From Aminicenans sp964648465 (GTDB taxonomy: Bacteria > Acidobacteriota > Aminicenantia > Aminicenantales > Aminicenantaceae): DNA of 64,000 nucleotides. Below, one piece after another: positions 61,978-64,000 of this stretch (positions are counted from its first letter, which is position 1; each line of letters starts with the position of its first letter). The notes under the pieces were generated by a model. That model was not told the DNA's origin, did not search any database, and was given only the letters and a program-made list of their open reading frames with translations. Where the stretch lies: NCBI GenBank assembly GCA_964648465.1, contig CAZYMU010000008.1:1-64000 (forward strand), read 5' to 3'. A program made the translations under genes and the position numbers.

Positions 61978-62835
61978 ATGGAAAAGAAAAAATTTAAATT
62001 CAGAGCATTTACAGCACTGATTATGTTATGGTCTTTGGTAATTGAAACTGTTTCCGGTGTTGTTTTGTATATTGTTCCTCCTGGGAGAATAGCCCATTGG
62101 ACCAATTGGGAACTCTTGTGTTTTAATAAGGAGGGATGGGAAGCCATCCATACGATTTTTGGCTATTTGTTTATTATTTTTGCATGTATACACATTTATT
62201 ACAACTGGAAGGTAATACTGCATTATATAAGGAAAAAGATTAAGGCTGGTCTTAGAATGAAGATCGAGCTTGTAACGTCTCTTCTTTTAATTGTAATCTT
62301 TTTCATTGGAACAGCCATAAGTATTCCCCCATTTAGCAGCATCATGAATTTAAGTGAAAAATTAAAGAATTCCTGGGAAGAAAGCCAAAAGAAGCCTTTT
62401 ATGCCTCATGCTGAACTTTTTAGCTTTGATGTGTTCCTGAGAGAAATTGGAGTCTCGAAAGACGCTGCGTTTGAAATCTTAAAAGAAAAAGGGATAAAGA
62501 TAAAAGATCAGAATCTTACAATTAAAGAAATTGCTAGAGATAATAAAATTGCACCTGTTGAGATTTATAATATATTGATAAAAGGCCTTCCACCTGAAGA
62601 AAAGGAAAAGGCTGAAAGAATTCAGGGTTTAAACAGAACTTCCTCGAGGCAGGGGTATGGATGGAAAACTATAGAGGATATTGCAAAGGATGTTGGGATT
62701 CCTGTTGAGAGAGCGGTTGAGATTTTACGCTCTAAGGGGATTTCTGTTAGAAAAGGGGATATGCTGAAAACCGTTGCCGGAAAATATAATAAGAGGCCAG
62801 TTGAGATTGCGGAATTGATTAAAGAAGGCAGATAA
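61978..62835 (+). CDS. DUF4405-like membrane protein with C-terminal tandem repeat
   Basis: 285 residues. Residues 1-120 are membrane helices with histidines (AIHTIFGYLFIIFACIHIYYNW) of DUF4405/cytochrome-b-like type that could hold haem. The C-terminal half holds two related ~48-residue units: EIGVSKDAAFEILKEKGIKIKDQN... and DVGIPVERAVEILRSKGISVRKGDM..., each of three helices with a conserved GI...VEI pattern. Ribosome site GAAGAGGAA. Function unknown; a redox or sensor role is speculation. Confidence 0.72.
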   Translation: MEKKKFKFRAFTALIMLWSLVIETVSGVVLYIVPPGRIAHWTNWELLCFNKEGWEAIHTIFGYLFIIFACIHIYYNWKVILHYIRKKIKAGLRMKIELVTSLLLIVIFFIGTAISIPPFSSIMNLSEKLKNSWEESQKKPFMPHAELFSFDVFLREIGVSKDAAFEILKEKGIKIKDQNLTIKEIARDNKIAPVEIYNILIKGLPPEEKEKAERIQGLNRTSSRQGYGWKTIEDIAKDVGIPVERAVEILRSKGISVRKGDMLKTVAGKYNKRPVEIAELIKEGR

Positions 62836-62852
62836 AATTTTATGAAGATTTG

Positions 62853-64000
62853 TTAGCCTGAATCAAAATTTATCGATGTTTTTTTAACAAAGAAAAGCAT
62901 TAATCCTGAAACAATTGTAAGAAATATGGAAAAATAGAAAGGTGAGGACATTCCTAAAGTTTCCCACAATAGTCCAGCAATGAATGAGGCTGGAAGGGCA
63001 CATAAACCGATTACCATCTGATATCCGCCCAGACAGCTTGCCTTGAATTCTTCGGGTGCAAGCTCTGAGACAAATGTTTTTTGGACAGGCTCTAAAGCAC
63101 CTTTATGGGCTCCGTATAAGATAAAAGTAAAAATAATCATCATTTGGCTGGGGCTTAAGATCAGGATCAAACAGACTAGTGCCCACAATAGGAACGAGAG
63201 TATCAATACAGATTTTCTTCCGATTTTATCCGAAAGCTTTCCAAAAGGAAGAGAGAAAAGAGAAGCAGATGCAGTATATATCAAATAGAGAACAGGGACA
63301 AAACCTACCTTGAAGCCAGAATTCTTGGCATAGATTAGTAAAAAGGAATAACTGAAGGCCCCCAGAGCGAATATAGAACTAAGGATAAGAAAGAACGTGA
63401 AATTTCTATCCAGGTCTTTTAGGGTGATTCCTCTGTATATTTTAACCTTTTCTGATTTTTTCTCTTTGATAAATAAGAAGACAAGAAGAGCACTAACAAA
63501 AGACGGAATAGCTGCAATGGCAAAGAGGATTTTATATCCTAATATTTTAAAAAAAATGATGCAGACAATTATCCCAAATACTGCCCCGAGGTGGTCCATG
63601 GTTCTCAGGAAGCCAAAATTTTTCCCCCTGTTTTCATCTGTTGATACATCAGCCACTATTGCATCTCTGGGAGCACTCCTTATTTTTCCTGTCCGGTCTA
63701 TGATTTTAAAAGGGACTAGATGAGGCCAGATTGTTGAGAGCGAATATCCTATTCTTGAGAGAGCTCCAAGAAAATATCCGGTCCAGACAAAGATTTTCCG
63801 TTTTTTGAGCCTGTCTGATAAATACCCTGAAACAGCGGTAGAGATAGAAACCAAAGCGTCTCCAAGGCCGTCTAAAAACCCCAGAGCTGCCATGTTGGCT
63901 TTCAAGATTGAAGTGACAAAAATAGGCCAGATAGGATGGATAATATCCGAACCTAAGTCATTCAGGAATGAAGCCCATGCAAATATCCGGACTGTTTTTC
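62853..64000 (-). CDS. Major facilitator superfamily transporter (partial, 5' end beyond window)
   Basis: About 382 residues are visible; the reading frame runs off the right edge. The segment before the first in-window start-like codon (63905) is in frame and reads VRIFAWASFLNDLGSDIIHPIWPIFVTSIL, the usual first helix of an MFS protein, so the true start lies past 64000. The signature LSDRLKKRK and the second-half GKLSDKIGRKS are present. Substrate unknown. Confidence 0.85.
   Translation of the reverse strand, partial: KTVRIFAWASFLNDLGSDIIHPIWPIFVTSILKANMAALGFLDGLGDALVSISTAVSGYLSDRLKKRKIFVWTGYFLGALSRIGYSLSTIWPHLVPFKIIDRTGKIRSAPRDAIVADVSTDENRGKNFGFLRTMDHLGAVFGIIVCIIFFKILGYKILFAIAAIPSFVSALLVFLFIKEKKSEKVKIYRGITLKDLDRNFTFFLILSSIFALGAFSYSFLLIYAKNSGFKVGFVPVLYLIYTASASLFSLPFGKLSDKIGRKSVLILSFLLWALVCLILILSPSQMMIIFTFILYGAHKGALEPVQKTFVSELAPEEFKASCLGGYQMVIGLCALPASFIAGLLWETLGMSSPFYFSIFLTIVSGLMLFFVKKTSINFDSG

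Noticed and set aside
1..64000. CRISPR array or integron cassette array
   Set aside because: The repeats are dispersed, long and palindromic, with no regular short repeat-spacer units, no cas genes and no integrase; the conserved attC core motifs are missing.
1..64000. tRNA or rRNA genes
   Set aside because: I saw no cloverleaf with a CCA-type end or rRNA signature in the gaps; a tRNAscan run could still find one I missed.

Overview
The window comes from an AT-rich, Gram-negative bacterium. Envelope genes show two membranes with lipid A: a Kdo transferase (waaA), apolipoprotein N-acyltransferase (lnt), lspA and lgt. The mix of tricorn-type protease, phosphosulfolactate synthase, TldD/PmbA, slipin/NfeD and several alkaline-phosphatase-superfamily enzymes fits a deep-branching uncultured lineage such as Aminicenantota/Acidobacteriota. 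That placement is inference; no rRNA or tRNA gene was found to support it. Nearly all genes look chromosomal and housekeeping, and I saw no phage, plasmid, CRISPR or transposase gene.

Layout. 0.4-4.3 kb: a minus-strand pyrimidine operon pyrR-pyrB-pyrC followed by rnc and a Mth938-like gene. 4.3-5.2 kb: a gene-free block of nested repeats. 5.2-11.8 kb (minus): ribF, prfB with its programmed +1 frameshift, lnt, a SPOR protein, slipin and nfeD. 11.9-15.1 kb: an HU/IHF-like gene, a deoxyhypusine-synthase-like gene, coaE, a PilZ protein and a LuxR-type regulator with a degenerate receiver. 15.3-25.6 kb (plus): waaA, PAP2 phosphatase, D-aminoacylase, M23 peptidase, a phosphoglycerate mutase whose halves are in swapped order, and an ABC exporter operon (ATPase-permease twice). 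25.6-38.8 kb: lipoprotein, nitroreductase, aminotransferase, a membrane protein, a small ribbon-helix-helix-like protein, three successive phosphodiesterases, HD-GYP and HEAT-repeat proteins. 39-44.8 kb (plus): HprK-like kinase, ComA-like enzyme, tricorn protease, second nitroreductase. 44.8-51.6 kb (minus): PmbA, TldD, a B12-binding enzyme, an opine-dehydrogenase-like enzyme and a flippase-like membrane protein in one tight operon. 51.8-64 kb: nadC-nadB, ileS-lspA-lgt-rluD, an EF-G paralogue, a DUF4405-type membrane protein, and an MFS transporter running off the right edge.

Two observations stand out. First, the phosphoglycerate mutase at 20346-21953 carries the C-terminal half of the normal enzyme first and the N-terminal half second, with the catalytic serine and the recognisable metal ligands kept: a natural circular permutation. 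Second, the intergenic spaces hold a family of roughly 256-bp composite palindromic elements (four near-complete copies and many fragments). One half folds into a branched hairpin whose stem sequences differ between copies but stay complementary; the other half is a 122-123-bp hairpin element with terminal inverted repeats. The element ends abut genes and in two cases supply the stop codon.
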